From CAWIKY01 sp963836905 (GTDB taxonomy: Bacteria > Pseudomonadota > Alphaproteobacteria > Caulobacterales > Hyphomonadaceae): DNA of 64,000 nucleotides. The DNA lies in NCBI GenBank assembly GCA_963836905.1, contig CAWIKY010000006.1, positions 248,001 through 312,000 of the forward strand, given 5' to 3'. Every line of letters starts with the position of its first letter. Position 1 is the stretch's first letter. Shown piece after piece: positions 8,980 through 17,743 of this stretch. The translations under genes and the position numbers were made by a program. The notes under the pieces were generated by a model that saw nothing but the letters and a program-made list of their open reading frames with translations, searched no databases and had not been told where the DNA came from.

Positions 8980-9837
8980 ATGAAATATGTTGTAGTTACC
9001 GGCGCTTCCAGCGGCATTGGTCAGGCCATTGCCGAATACCTGTCTGCCAAGGGATGGCATGTCTTTGCGGGCGTACGTGACCTCTCCGATACCAATGATC
9101 ACCGTGTCGGATCCGGTCCCATTACACCTGTCCTGCTGGACGTGATTAAAGATGAGCAGATCGCAGACGCGGTAAAAACCGTCTCCGATGCACTTGGCGG
9201 CACGAAACTTTGTGGTCTGGTCAACAATGCCGGTATTGCGCAGATGGGCCCGCTCGCTTTGCAGGAAATGGACGATATCAAGGCGCATTTTGCTGTGAAT
9301 ACGTTTGGCTTGCTGGCTGCGTCGAAGGCTTTCATGCCGCTTCTGGGAATGGACGAAGCGCGCAGCGGCGAGCCGGGCCGGATCGTCAATATCACATCTG
9401 TCGGTGGCAGGATCGCAAGCCCGTTTCTGGGAGCTTATACGGCGACGAAGCACGCGGCTGAGAGCATCACCGACAGTCTGCGCCGCGAGATGAAGGTTTA
9501 CGGGATCGACGCGATTGCCGTGGGTCCGGGCTCGGTGAAGACGCCGATCTGGAGCAAGGCCGAAGAAAAGAACAACGACAATCCGTATGCGGGAACGGCC
9601 TGGGAAGCCTCCATTGATGCCTTTTCCGACGCGATGATGAAGGGCGGTGAGGACGGGCTTGAGCCCGAAGAGGTTGCTGAAGTGGTCTTCGCGGCATTAT
9701 CCGAATCCAGCCCCAAGGCGCGCTACGCGCCGGTGCCGAACAAGCTGACGAACTTCACCATTCCGACCCGGCTCCCCAAGCGATGGCTCGACGCGATTTT
9801 CTGGAAGCGCTTCAAGATCGAGCGCCGCAAGGGTTAG
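8980..9837 (+). CDS. Short-chain dehydrogenase/reductase
   Basis: A classical SDR of 285 residues. The cofactor motif is VTGASSGIGQAIAEYL, the NNAG motif follows at LVNNAGIAQMG, and the catalytic Tyr and Lys are in YTATKHAAES. The conserved PG segment appears as VGPGSVKTPIW. It is an NAD(P)-dependent oxidoreductase; the substrate is not predictable. The C-terminal extension of about 40 residues (LPKRWLDAIFWKRFK) resembles retinol-dehydrogenase-like SDRs with a membrane-associating tail. Confidence 0.9.
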   Translation: MKYVVVTGASSGIGQAIAEYLSAKGWHVFAGVRDLSDTNDHRVGSGPITPVLLDVIKDEQIADAVKTVSDALGGTKLCGLVNNAGIAQMGPLALQEMDDIKAHFAVNTFGLLAASKAFMPLLGMDEARSGEPGRIVNITSVGGRIASPFLGAYTATKHAAESITDSLRREMKVYGIDAIAVGPGSVKTPIWSKAEEKNNDNPYAGTAWEASIDAFSDAMMKGGEDGLEPEEVAEVVFAALSESSPKARYAPVPNKLTNFTIPTRLPKRWLDAIFWKRFKIERRKG

Positions 9838-9881
9838 CCGGAAACAGCCTGATGACATCGGCATGCGCGAACTCCAAGGTT

Positions 9882-9915
9882 GATATTCCTTAAAATAGCT
9901 ATAGTAAGGAATATC
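9882..9915. promoter_or_regulatory. Interrupted palindrome, candidate operator of the S24 repressor
   Basis: The half-site gatattcctta (9882-9892) is matched exactly by taaggaatatc (9905-9915). The 12-bp spacer contains the self-complementary atagctat (9895-9902) centred on the same axis, so 30 of 34 bases are symmetric. It lies 19 bp before the start of the S24-type regulator and overlaps a plausible -10 (tatagt, 9900-9905). This is the expected place for autorepression. Confidence 0.75.
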
Positions 9916-9934
9916 GTCCTATCTGGAGCCGTCG

Positions 9935-10552
9935 ATGCAGCATAAGGATATCTGGCTCGGAATTGACCGGCTAGCTGAACGCCATTCGCTTAGCCTGTCC
10001 GGTCTGGCGCGCGCCGCTGGTCTGGACGTCACCGCCTTCAACCGGTCCAAGCGTGTTTCTTCCACTGGAAAGCCGCGCTGGCCGTCCACCGAGAGTGTCT
10101 CCAAGGCGCTCGCGGCGGTGGGAGCAAATTTCGAGGAGTTTGCCGATCTGGTCGAAGGCCGTCCCGGCCGCTCGGTATCTTTGATCGGTCTGGCGCAGGC
10201 CGGTAATGATGGCTATTTCGACGATAGCGGATTCCCCGTAGGTTCGGGCTGGGACACGATCCGCTTTCCCGGCATCGTCGATGAAAGCGTCTATGCGCTG
10301 GAGATCACCGGAGACAGCATGGAACCTGTCTATCGCGCCGGAGACCGCGTCATCGTTTCGCCGGACGCCGGTTTGCGGCGCGGTGACCGCGTCATCGCCA
10401 AGACGCGTTCGGGGGAGGTTCTGGCGAAGATACTCGGGCGCATGACCGACACCAGTGTCGAGCTTATTTCGGTCAATCCGGCCTACCCGCCTCGCGAAGC
10501 CGCACGCGATGACATTCAGTGGATTGCACGCATTCTCTGGGCCAGTCAGTAA
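9935..10552 (+). CDS. S24 family (LexA/CI-like) transcriptional regulator
   Basis: 205 residues. The N-terminal part is a helix-turn-helix-like DNA-binding region (LSLSGLARAAGLDVTAFNRS), a form common in alphaproteobacterial S24 repressors. The C-terminal half is an S24 domain with the catalytic Ser in ITGDSMEPVYRAGD and the general-base Lys in AKTRSGEVLAK, so self-cleavage is chemically possible. A 34-bp interrupted palindrome sits immediately upstream, consistent with autoregulation. The 3' end overlaps the convergent C26 amidotransferase gene by 7 bp. Confidence 0.9.
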   Translation: MQHKDIWLGIDRLAERHSLSLSGLARAAGLDVTAFNRSKRVSSTGKPRWPSTESVSKALAAVGANFEEFADLVEGRPGRSVSLIGLAQAGNDGYFDDSGFPVGSGWDTIRFPGIVDESVYALEITGDSMEPVYRAGDRVIVSPDAGLRRGDRVIAKTRSGEVLAKILGRMTDTSVELISVNPAYPPREAARDDIQWIARILWASQ

Positions 10553-11298
10553 ACGCCGTTATGGTCTGCCACGCAGACCTTGCGGAAGGCATGGAAGACC
10601 GGATCAACGCTGTCGGGGGTCCGGCCAAGTTCGGGGTGCCATTGCAGGCCGATTGCGAACCGCGCATCCGGGAGCTCGATGGCTTCGATAATACCGTCAT
10701 CGCTCTTGCCGGTAACTCTGAAGCGATCAGTCGGCTCGACTACCGCTTCGGTGTGCGCGGAGTTCGTTTCAATCCTGTCTGCGCCATAAATATCATGAAC
10801 GCGGCTACCGGCGGTCAGAAACACATCATGATAGGCAACACCGTCCTGCGTTGAGGCATGGATGCGGCCGCCGGGATTGTTCGGCCCGGGGTCATTGCCG
10901 TAGCGGATGCGTGCACCCAGTACAGCCGCCATGACCTGCATGCCATTGCAGATACCCAGAAACGGAACGTCGCGCTTCAATGCTGCCAGAATGAGCTTGT
11001 CTTCGAATTCGCGGCGATCACTTCTGCGCTCCAGTCCGGGCACGTCCTCAGGATTGGAGTACCAGCTTTTGTTGAACCGGTGGTCCGCCCCGGTCGCGAT
11101 CAGGCCGTCGCACAGGTCGAGATAAGCGTTGATGTCCTCGTGCACATACGGGATGAGCACCGGTGTTGCATCGATGCGGCGCACGACATCGATGTAATCC
11201 TTACGCAGCGCATAATAGGGCCGGTTGGAGAAGTCCACGCCCCGTGTCGGGTACATCTGCTCGTCCAGAACAAGCCCGATGACCGGTTTGCGGCTCAT
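10546..11298 (-). CDS. Class I glutamine amidotransferase-like hydrolase (peptidase C26, PuuD-like)
   Basis: A 250-residue gamma-glutamyl hydrolase / gamma-glutamyl-GABA hydrolase family protein. The nucleophile Cys lies in LGICNGMQVM, and the His-Glu of the triad in GLQWHPELG. Such enzymes cleave gamma-glutamyl amides. The ATG overlaps the stop of the prolyl aminopeptidase gene (ATGA), so both are translated from one message. Linked peptidase functions suggest peptide or gamma-glutamyl compound catabolism; the precise substrate is inference. Confidence 0.9.
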   Translation of the reverse strand: MSRKPVIGLVLDEQMYPTRGVDFSNRPYYALRKDYIDVVRRIDATPVLIPYVHEDINAYLDLCDGLIATGADHRFNKSWYSNPEDVPGLERRSDRREFEDKLILAALKRDVPFLGICNGMQVMAAVLGARIRYGNDPGPNNPGGRIHASTQDGVAYHDVFLTAGSRVHDIYGADRIETNSAHTEAVVEPTDRFRVTGKSDDGIIEAIELPDARFAIGLQWHPELGRTPDSVDPVFHAFRKVCVADHNGVY

Positions 11299-12374
11299 CG
11301 CGCCGTCTTGTTCGACAAACGCCGGAGCGACAGCGCCAGCGTGTTCATGATCGCTTCTTCCAGATCTCCGACAAGCCCGTGTCCTGCCGTTTCAACAATA
11401 GTGAGACGACTGTCCGGCAGGGCTTCGTGCAAGGCGAACGCGGCAGCGGGCGGGCAGACCATGTCATAGCGTCCCTGAACGATATCGACCGGAATATGGC
11501 CGAATGTCCGGGCCGCCGTCAGCAGGGCATCGGGGGCCATAAAACCGCGCCCCTGAAAATAATGCGCTTCGATGAGCGAATGCGCCATCAACCGCTGCGC
11601 CCCGCCTGCCATTATGGCTTCATGCAACGAGATCGCGCGTGGCAGAAAACGCGTCAGGGCATACTCATAGGCCGTCCAGCGATAGATATGGCTGGCCTGC
11701 AGGGCGGAGAGAGCGACCGTATCGCCCGAGATAGCTGTCTCGAACAGCTCCTCAAAACCGTCCCGTTCGGCAGCCATCGCCTCGACATAATGGGAAATGA
11801 TGGCGTCCGGTCCGGTCCGGCTCGTATCCGGCAGATCGGCGACCAGCAGCGCAAAGGCGTCTGTGCGGAATCTCGGGGCACCGCCAACGCGATACCACCA
11901 GTCGATTTCATCCTCACTGGACAGATAAATGCCGCTCAGGGTCATCCGGCGGACCTCATCGGGATAAGCCGCAGCATAGGCCAGCGCCAGAGTCGAACCC
12001 CAGGAATGCCCGTAGAGCGCAAGTCCGGTCAGCCCGAGGTGACAGCGCAGCGCTTCGATGTCCTCAACCAGATGGGCAGTCGTGTTGGCGTGCAGTCCGG
12101 CATGCGGCGTGCTTTTGCCGGCGCCGCGCTGATCGAACAGAATCAGATGTATGTCAGCCAGATCGAGCGGGTCGAAGGTCGAGATACCGGCGCCGCTTCC
12201 AGGTCCGCCATGCAGGTAGAGCAGGGGGGCTGCGTCCGCATTTCCCCAGGTCTCGTAATGCAGGCTGTGCCCATCGCCGACGTCGAGAAAACCCTCCGAC
12301 AGCGGGCGGGCGCTTGCTCCGCTCACGGAACCGGCCAGCCCCGACGAATGTCTATTGTTCTGCCGGGGTGTCAT
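11295..12374 (-). CDS. pip: Proline iminopeptidase (prolyl aminopeptidase)
   Basis: A 359-residue alpha/beta hydrolase of peptidase family S33. The oxyanion motif is LHGGPGSG, the family block FDQRGAGKSTP follows, the nucleophile elbow is GHSWGS, and a late GRYDMVCP plus AGHG supply acid and base. It releases N-terminal proline from peptides. I chose the ATG at 12374, which lies inside the 3' end of the cytochrome gene (23-bp overlap); the frame upstream of it is antisense-like sequence. It is the middle gene of a three-gene coupled operon. Confidence 0.9.
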   Translation of the reverse strand: MTPRQNNRHSSGLAGSVSGASARPLSEGFLDVGDGHSLHYETWGNADAAPLLYLHGGPGSGAGISTFDPLDLADIHLILFDQRGAGKSTPHAGLHANTTAHLVEDIEALRCHLGLTGLALYGHSWGSTLALAYAAAYPDEVRRMTLSGIYLSSEDEIDWWYRVGGAPRFRTDAFALLVADLPDTSRTGPDAIISHYVEAMAAERDGFEELFETAISGDTVALSALQASHIYRWTAYEYALTRFLPRAISLHEAIMAGGAQRLMAHSLIEAHYFQGRGFMAPDALLTAARTFGHIPVDIVQGRYDMVCPPAAAFALHEALPDSRLTIVETAGHGLVGDLEEAIMNTLALSLRRLSNKTAR

Positions 12375-13113
12375 CCGGCGTTTCCGGAGACTCGTTGATC
12401 GCTTCGGCGGCATCGGCCAGCGCCTCGGTCGGGGCAGCAACGTCCTCGCTGACTTCGCCTTCGGCAATCTCGCCGTCGACAGGGTCTCCGGCTTCCAGAC
12501 CGTCTTCGCCTTCGGTCACCTCAGGCTCTGGCAGCGGATCGGGAATGGCCGGTGGGGAAGGTGTGTAGCTCGCCAGATACATGATTACGTCAGCGCGTTC
12601 GGAATCGCGGCGGATACCGGCAAATGCCATCTTGGTGCCCGCGATATGACCCTTCGGGTTGTAGATGAACTCATTGAGCTCTTCGTACGACCACACGCCC
12701 GGCCAGTCGGCCATCGCGTTCGAATAGTTGAACCCGGCAGTTGTGCCGATGTCTTTTCCGACATGGTTATAGAGGTTCGGACCTGTCCCGTTCGCGCCGC
12801 CCTGCTCGATGGTGTGGCACGTGGAGCATTTTGCCCTGAAGGTCTGCGCCCCGGCGTCTACGTCGGCATTTGCCAGCACGAGGCCAAGATCGAATACCTC
12901 TCCCGGACCTGCCGCATCGCCCGTTTCGGTGACCTCGACATAATAGGAGAAGTTTTCCGCAAGACGCTCATTGATCGTCTTGCTTTCGTCTTCGGCATGA
13001 TGCTTGCCGTGCGCCTTGCCAAACAAGGCGTCGGAGACGGTGCCAAGGCCAAGAATGACCAGTGCAACTGCAAGAATGGCTCCTGCAATCTTCGTAAATC
13101 CAAGCTCGCTCAT
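12352..13113 (-). CDS. Membrane-anchored class I cytochrome c (CycM-like) with acidic tail
   Basis: 253 residues. An uncleaved N-terminal anchor (GAILAVALVILGLG) precedes a CycM-type c domain. The haem motif is CSTCH and the distal Met is in GTKMAFAGI. Proteins of this type carry electrons between the bc1 complex and the terminal oxidase in alphaproteobacteria. After the haem domain runs a tail of about 70 residues very rich in Glu, Asp, Pro and Ala, which is unusual for CycM. I used the ATG at 13113, which puts the anchor at the N-terminus. Confidence 0.9.
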   Translation of the reverse strand: MSELGFTKIAGAILAVALVILGLGTVSDALFGKAHGKHHAEDESKTINERLAENFSYYVEVTETGDAAGPGEVFDLGLVLANADVDAGAQTFRAKCSTCHTIEQGGANGTGPNLYNHVGKDIGTTAGFNYSNAMADWPGVWSYEELNEFIYNPKGHIAGTKMAFAGIRRDSERADVIMYLASYTPSPPAIPDPLPEPEVTEGEDGLEAGDPVDGEIAEGEVSEDVAAPTEALADAAEAINESPETPDDTPAEQ

Positions 13114-13218
13114 GTATGACTCGTTCCGATAGTCCGGTTCAGTATCAGCCGCGCCTTCTGGCATGGCAATTCGTTACAGGCAAGATAAGCGTGCATGGCA
13201 AATGCTCCTACCCCGAAC

Positions 13219-13238
13219 CGCGGCGGCGAACCGCCGCG
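13219..13238. repeat. Perfect 8-bp stem hairpin, gap between cytochrome c and flavodoxin genes
   Basis: cgcggcgg (13219-13226), loop cgaa, ccgccgcg (13231-13238). It lies just downstream of the leftward flavodoxin-type gene. No T-run follows on that strand, so it is at best a Rho-independent terminator lacking the U tract, or an mRNA 3'-end stabiliser. Confidence 0.45.
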
Positions 13239-13270
13239 CCTGCCCGACATGGCGTTACGCGGCTGACTTT

Positions 13271-13858
13271 CTAGCTACCCTTCGCCCATTTTTGCGCCGT
13301 TTCGGCGATCCGCTTGCCAAAGGCTTCCGCCGTCTTGAGGTCGGCCTCGTCCGGTGCTTTTTCCGCCGGAAGATCGGTCAGTGATTGCGTGCCGAGCCCG
13401 ATGAAATGACCGGCTCGATTCTCGGCGGTGTCGAAATCGCTGTTCGAGGCATTGTAGCCCGACGGCATGCCGGTGCTGATCCATAGCATTCCATGCTGAG
13501 CGGCCAGTGTTGCAAACTGCTGCAAGGTAACGACCTTGTCGCCGGACAGCGATCCGGAATTGGTAAAGCCTGCGGCCAGTTTGTCCTTCCAGCCAAGCTT
13601 CATCCAGGTCTTGGAGGTCGCTTCCATGAACTTTTTCATGACTGCTGAAGCCGACCCCATATAGGTTGGCGACCCGAAGACTATGGCGTCAGCTTCATGG
13701 AGCGTGTCCCATGGCCCATCGTCGGGCGAGCCGAGATCTTCGGCTTTCAACAGACTGACCTCAGCTCCGGCGACGCTTTTGGCACCTTTCAGAACGTGCT
13801 CTGCCACCTTGGCGGTATGTCCGTATCCGGAATGATAGACGATTGCGATTCGGGCCAT
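13271..13858 (-). CDS. Flavodoxin-fold NAD(P)H:quinone oxidoreductase (WrbA-like)
   Basis: 195 residues. The FMN phosphate-binding loop is near the N-terminus (YHSGYGHTAKVA), and the second FMN loop is SPTYMGSASAVMKKFME. The third conserved segment (GSLSGDKVVTL) also fits the WrbA/NAD(P)H-dependent reductase family. It reduces quinones by two electrons, probably protecting against oxidative stress. It is a single gene separated from its neighbours by intergenic gaps of 75-160 bp. Confidence 0.88.
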   Translation of the reverse strand: MARIAIVYHSGYGHTAKVAEHVLKGAKSVAGAEVSLLKAEDLGSPDDGPWDTLHEADAIVFGSPTYMGSASAVMKKFMEATSKTWMKLGWKDKLAAGFTNSGSLSGDKVVTLQQFATLAAQHGMLWISTGMPSGYNASNSDFDTAENRAGHFIGLGTQSLTDLPAEKAPDEADLKTAEAFGKRIAETAQKWAKGS

Positions 13859-13933
13859 GCGGAGTCTCCTGAATGTCTAGCTCAAATCAATTACGCATGG
13901 ACCGGCCTTCGGTTGAAGTCCGAATGTCGCAGT

Positions 13934-15514
13934 TCACCCGTCGAAGCGAAGCACCCGCGCATAGCGGACATGGCCGAGTGCGGTCACCTTGGACATGACG
14001 TCTTCCGAAACATCACCATCCACGCCCACCAGCGCGATGGCTTCGCCGCCATCCTCGTGACGGCCGAGATTGAACGTCGCAATGTTGATACCCGCACTGC
14101 CGAGAACGCCGCCCAGGGCTCCGATAAAGCCGGGCGTATCCTCATTGTTGACGTAGACCATCACGGGACGGAACTTGGCATCCAGGGCCATTCCCTTGAC
14201 CTCGACGATCCGCGCAACGCCCGCAACCAGTGAACCGGCCAGCGCACGCCAGCTGTTGCCAACCTTTATCCGTACACGGATGAGGTTATCGTAGACGGGC
14301 GAGTCGTCTGACCGGCTTTCCTTCAGGCTCACCCCGTGCGCCTTCAGCATTTCCGGGGCGGAAACCATGTTGACCTCGGAAAGGATCGGGCGAAGTGCAC
14401 CGGCGACCAGTGCCGCCGTCAGCGGACGGGTATTCAGCCGCGCGGCATCGCCTTCGTATTCGACCTCGATCTCGGAAAATCCGCCATCGGCAATCTGGCC
14501 CGCAAAGGCGCCGATCCGCTCGGCCAGCTGGACGAACGGCATCAGGCGCGGTGCTTCCTCGGCGCTGATCGAGGGCATGTTCAGCGCGTTGGTGACCGCG
14601 CCATCAAGAAGATAGTCGGCGATCTGTTCGGCGACCTGAACGGCGACGTTCTCCTGCGCCTCGTTGGTCGCCGCGCCCAGATGCGGCGTCGCGATGAAGT
14701 TCGGCGCATCGAAGAGAACATTCTGCGTTGCCGGTTCCTCGACGAATACATCGAAGGCGGCGGCCGAAATATGCCCGCTATGGAGCCCTTCGGCCACGGC
14801 CGTTTCATCCACCAGGCCGCCGCGCGCGCAGTTGACGATGATGACGCCCGGCTTGGTCCGCTTCAGTGCGTCCGCCGAGAGGATATTGCGGGTCGCATCG
14901 GTCAGCGGCGTGTGAAGGGTTATCGCGTCGGCGCGGCGGATCAGCTCGTCGATCTTGACTTTCTCGACGCCGAGGTCCAGCGCGCGTTCTGGGGTGAGGA
15001 ACGGGTCATGGGCAATGACCTTCATTTTCAGGCCAAGCGCCCGCGCCGCCGTGATAGAGCCGATATTCCCGCAGCCGATAATGCCGAGCGTCTTGCCGGT
15101 CAGCTCCACGCCCATGAAGCCTTTCTTGGGCCATTTTCCGGCCAGCGTTCCGGCGCTCGCGGCCGGAATCTGACGCGCTGCGGCAAACAGCATGGCGATT
15201 GCATGTTCTGCGGTGGTAATGGCGTTTCCGAACGGCGTGTTCATCACCACAACGCCTTTCTTCGTGGCAGCGGGTATATCGATATTGTCGACCCCGATGC
15301 CCGCCCGTCCGATCACCTTCAGCCTGTCGGCGGCGGCGATGACGTCTGCGTCCGGCTTTGTGGCAGAGCGGACGGCGAGCCCATCATAATTACCGATAAT
15401 GGCGATCAGCTCATCCTTCGAGAGCCCTGTCTTGACGTCGAAATCGACGCCGCGGTCTTTGAATACGGCAACGGCAGCGTCGGAGAGGCTGTCGGCAATC
15501 AGAACTTTTGGCAT
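13934..15514 (-). CDS. serA: D-3-phosphoglycerate dehydrogenase
   Basis: First enzyme of serine synthesis: it oxidises 3-phosphoglycerate to 3-phosphohydroxypyruvate with NAD. 526 residues, the long form. The catalytic NAD fold shows GIIGCGNIGSITAARALG, the active-site Arg is in NCARGGLVDE, and the catalytic His is in ATPHLGAAT. An intervening domain and a C-terminal ACT domain (VNNEDTPGFIGALGGVLG) follow. I used the ATG at 15514 (MPKVLIAD); the frame upstream lacks homology. It follows serC by 62 bp in the same direction. Confidence 0.96.
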   Translation of the reverse strand: MPKVLIADSLSDAAVAVFKDRGVDFDVKTGLSKDELIAIIGNYDGLAVRSATKPDADVIAAADRLKVIGRAGIGVDNIDIPAATKKGVVVMNTPFGNAITTAEHAIAMLFAAARQIPAASAGTLAGKWPKKGFMGVELTGKTLGIIGCGNIGSITAARALGLKMKVIAHDPFLTPERALDLGVEKVKIDELIRRADAITLHTPLTDATRNILSADALKRTKPGVIIVNCARGGLVDETAVAEGLHSGHISAAAFDVFVEEPATQNVLFDAPNFIATPHLGAATNEAQENVAVQVAEQIADYLLDGAVTNALNMPSISAEEAPRLMPFVQLAERIGAFAGQIADGGFSEIEVEYEGDAARLNTRPLTAALVAGALRPILSEVNMVSAPEMLKAHGVSLKESRSDDSPVYDNLIRVRIKVGNSWRALAGSLVAGVARIVEVKGMALDAKFRPVMVYVNNEDTPGFIGALGGVLGSAGINIATFNLGRHEDGGEAIALVGVDGDVSEDVMSKVTALGHVRYARVLRFDG

Positions 15515-15576
15515 GGTAAACTGTCCTATTGGCGCGCCGGTCGCTGTGTCTTCAGGCGACCGGCTGGCGCAGCAAA

Positions 15577-16740
15577 TCAAGGTTTGGAAACGGTCGCTTC
15601 GAAGGCCCAGTCGAGCCAGCCGGTCAGCGTCTTCACATCGTCCGGCTCGACGGTTGCGCCGCACCAGATGCGAAGGCCGGGAGGCGCTGCGCGATACCCC
15701 GCCGCGTCAAAGGCAACGCCCTCGCTTTCGAGGAGCCCGGTCATCCGTTTGACGAAGTCACGCTGGGCGTCCTCGTCCATGGAGGCGACCCGGTCATCAA
15801 CCAGTTTCAGGGTTACCCCTGTATTGGACCGGATGGCTGGATCGGCGCAGAGAAAATCCACCCAGCCGGTGTTTGCGGCCCAGTCTTCCAGATGTTTCAG
15901 GCTGGCGTCAGATCGCGCCTTGAGCGCCGTAAGGCCGCCCAGACCCTCTGCCCATTTCAGCGCCTCGATATAGTCTTCCACGCAGAGCATGGAGGGTGTG
16001 TTGATCGTCTCGCCTTCGAAGATCCCTTCGATCAGCTTGCCGCCCTTGGTCATGCGGAAAAGCTTCGGGAGAGGCCGGGGCGGGGCGTACATTTCCAGTC
16101 GCCGGACGGCATTCGGGCTGAGAATCAGCATGCCATGAGCCGCTTCGCCGCCCAGAACTTTTTGCCATGAATAGGTCACCACATCGAGTTTTTCCCAGTC
16201 GATGTCCTGCGCGAAGCAGGCCGAGGTCGCATCGCAGATGACCACCCGGTCCGGATTTGGCTTGATCCAGGACGTATCGTTCACCCGCACGCCGGATGTC
16301 GTGCCGTTCCATGTGAAGACGATGTCGGCATCGTCCCGCGCCAGAGAGAAGTCGGGCAATTCGCCGTATTTGCCGACATGGCTGCGAAGGTTATCGAGCC
16401 TCAACTCCTCGGCGGCGTCCGTCACCCAGTCCTTGCCGAAGCTTTCCCAGGCGAAAACGTCCACATCGCGCAGGCCAAGCATGGCCCACATGCACATTTC
16501 CACCGCGCCGGTATCGGACCCGGGAACGATGCCGATACGATAATCGTCCGGCACGCCAAGTACGCTGCGCGTCCGGTCAATGGCCTCTTTCAGGCGCGCC
16601 TTGGCAGGCTTCGACCTGTGCGAGCGGCCAAGAATGGCATCATCGAGTTGTGAAAGGGAAAATCCGGAGCGTTTAGCCGTCGGTCCGGATGAAAAATGCG
16701 CGCACGCGGGGCGTGTCGCGGGTTTGGCGACGTCAGTCAT
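15577..16740 (-). CDS. serC: Phosphoserine aminotransferase
   Basis: PLP-dependent second enzyme of serine synthesis, 387 residues, of the alphaproteobacterial SerC type. The start region HFSSGPTAKR is the family hallmark, and the PLP-lysine region reads VVTYSWQKVLGGEAAHG. It lies upstream of serA in the same direction, so phosphohydroxypyruvate is made and consumed by co-transcribed enzymes. I used the ATG at 16740, which follows a good AGGAG site; the longer frame runs through a structured leader. Confidence 0.96.
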   Translation of the reverse strand: MTDVAKPATRPACAHFSSGPTAKRSGFSLSQLDDAILGRSHRSKPAKARLKEAIDRTRSVLGVPDDYRIGIVPGSDTGAVEMCMWAMLGLRDVDVFAWESFGKDWVTDAAEELRLDNLRSHVGKYGELPDFSLARDDADIVFTWNGTTSGVRVNDTSWIKPNPDRVVICDATSACFAQDIDWEKLDVVTYSWQKVLGGEAAHGMLILSPNAVRRLEMYAPPRPLPKLFRMTKGGKLIEGIFEGETINTPSMLCVEDYIEALKWAEGLGGLTALKARSDASLKHLEDWAANTGWVDFLCADPAIRSNTGVTLKLVDDRVASMDEDAQRDFVKRMTGLLESEGVAFDAAGYRAAPPGLRIWCGATVEPDDVKTLTGWLDWAFEATVSKP

Positions 16741-16750
16741 CTGTTTTACT

Positions 16751-16789
16751 CCTATCCTCACAGATAGGCTGGACGCCGTTGGGGGCGTC
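16751..16789 (-). promoter_or_regulatory. Structured serC leader: two hairpins, second one abutting the ribosome site
   Basis: Read on the minus strand, the first stem pairs gacgcc (16789-16784) with ggcgtc (16777-16772). The second pairs cctatc (16768-16763) with gatagg (16756-16751). The gatagg arm runs directly into the AGGAG ribosome site, and the serC ATG is at 16740. Alphaproteobacteria carry a described serC RNA motif at this position; I cannot verify its consensus here. Translational control of serC-serA is the inference. Confidence 0.5.
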
Positions 16790-16944
16790 TGGCCCACGCG
16801 CGGTATTTCACAGAAACAGGGAGGGCGAAAGTGATTGTTTTATGATCCGCCGCTTGCGGCTATCCGTAAGCAGTGAGGTCTGCAACTTAATCTGGATCGA
16901 TCCGTTATTTCCGACAGATACGATCAAGACCCGACAGGACATAC

Positions 16945-17697
16945 ATGACAAACCTTTTGAAATCCGCCTCTGTTCTTGTGCTTGCCGGCGCTGCGTTCGC
17001 GCTCATGGCCTCAGTTTCAATCGCAGACGATACGACGACGAAGCAACAGGCCGAACAGTCCGATCATGCGGATACGAAGACTGATGCGAAGACATCGGAA
17101 GGGTTCGCATGGGTGCCGTCGGACAGTGACGTGATCGACTTCAAGGTCTTGCGCAAGGGCAATGACTTCGGAACCCACAGCATTACCTTCAGTGGTGACC
17201 CTGAGGGCGAGATGAAGGTCCGCAATCAGGTCTCGCTAAAGGCAGGTCTCGGCCCGATCACGGTGTTTCGTTACACGCTCGATGCGACCGAAAGCTGGAA
17301 TGACGGCGTGCTCGTGGGTCTCGAGGGCAAGACGAACGACGACGGCGAGAAATTGACCGTTTCGGCGGAGAAGGACGGCGACAAGCTGGCCGTCGACGGG
17401 ACCGAGTTTTCCGGCGAGGTCGATCTCGGAATCGTGCCGTCCAGCCACTGGAACATACGCCAGGTCATGACCGACCGGATGATCTCGACCGAGGACGGCG
17501 AAATTCTTCAGATCACGTCTGAAAAGATGGGGAAAGAGAACGTCAAGGTCGGCGACCAAACCATATCGGCGACGAAATACCGCTTGCGATCAAAAATAGA
17601 TCTCGACCTCTGGTATGATGACGAGAACCGCCTAGTGAAGCTCGCCTTCGAAGCCCGCGATCAGGATATCACCTATGTCCTGCAGGAGCTTTATTGA
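16945..17697 (+). CDS. DUF6134 family exported protein
   Basis: 250 residues with a Sec signal peptide (SVLVLAGAAFALMASVSIA). A low-complexity charged linker (TKTDAKTSEG) separates it from a beta-rich domain. Typical family segments are DFKVLRKGNDFGTHSITF near the start and WYDDENRLVKLAFEARDQD at the end, ending YVLQELY. Periplasmic location is predicted; function is unknown for the family. Confidence 0.8.
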   Translation: MTNLLKSASVLVLAGAAFALMASVSIADDTTTKQQAEQSDHADTKTDAKTSEGFAWVPSDSDVIDFKVLRKGNDFGTHSITFSGDPEGEMKVRNQVSLKAGLGPITVFRYTLDATESWNDGVLVGLEGKTNDDGEKLTVSAEKDGDKLAVDGTEFSGEVDLGIVPSSHWNIRQVMTDRMISTEDGEILQITSEKMGKENVKVGDQTISATKYRLRSKIDLDLWYDDENRLVKLAFEARDQDITYVLQELY

Positions 17698-17726
17698 GGC
17701 GCCACGTTTCATGCTCGCTGGCGGGA

Positions 17727-17743
17727 AGGGGCCGTATGCCCCT
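17727..17743. terminator. Hairpin between convergent genes
   Basis: aggggc (17727-17732), loop cgtat, gcccct (17738-17743) lies between the ends of the convergent DUF6134 and DUF1838 genes and reaches the latter's stop codon. No clear T-run is present on either strand, so termination is only a weak inference. Confidence 0.3.

Noticed and set aside
14336..15973. Plus-strand open frame of 545 codons
   Set aside because: Antisense to serA and the end of serC.
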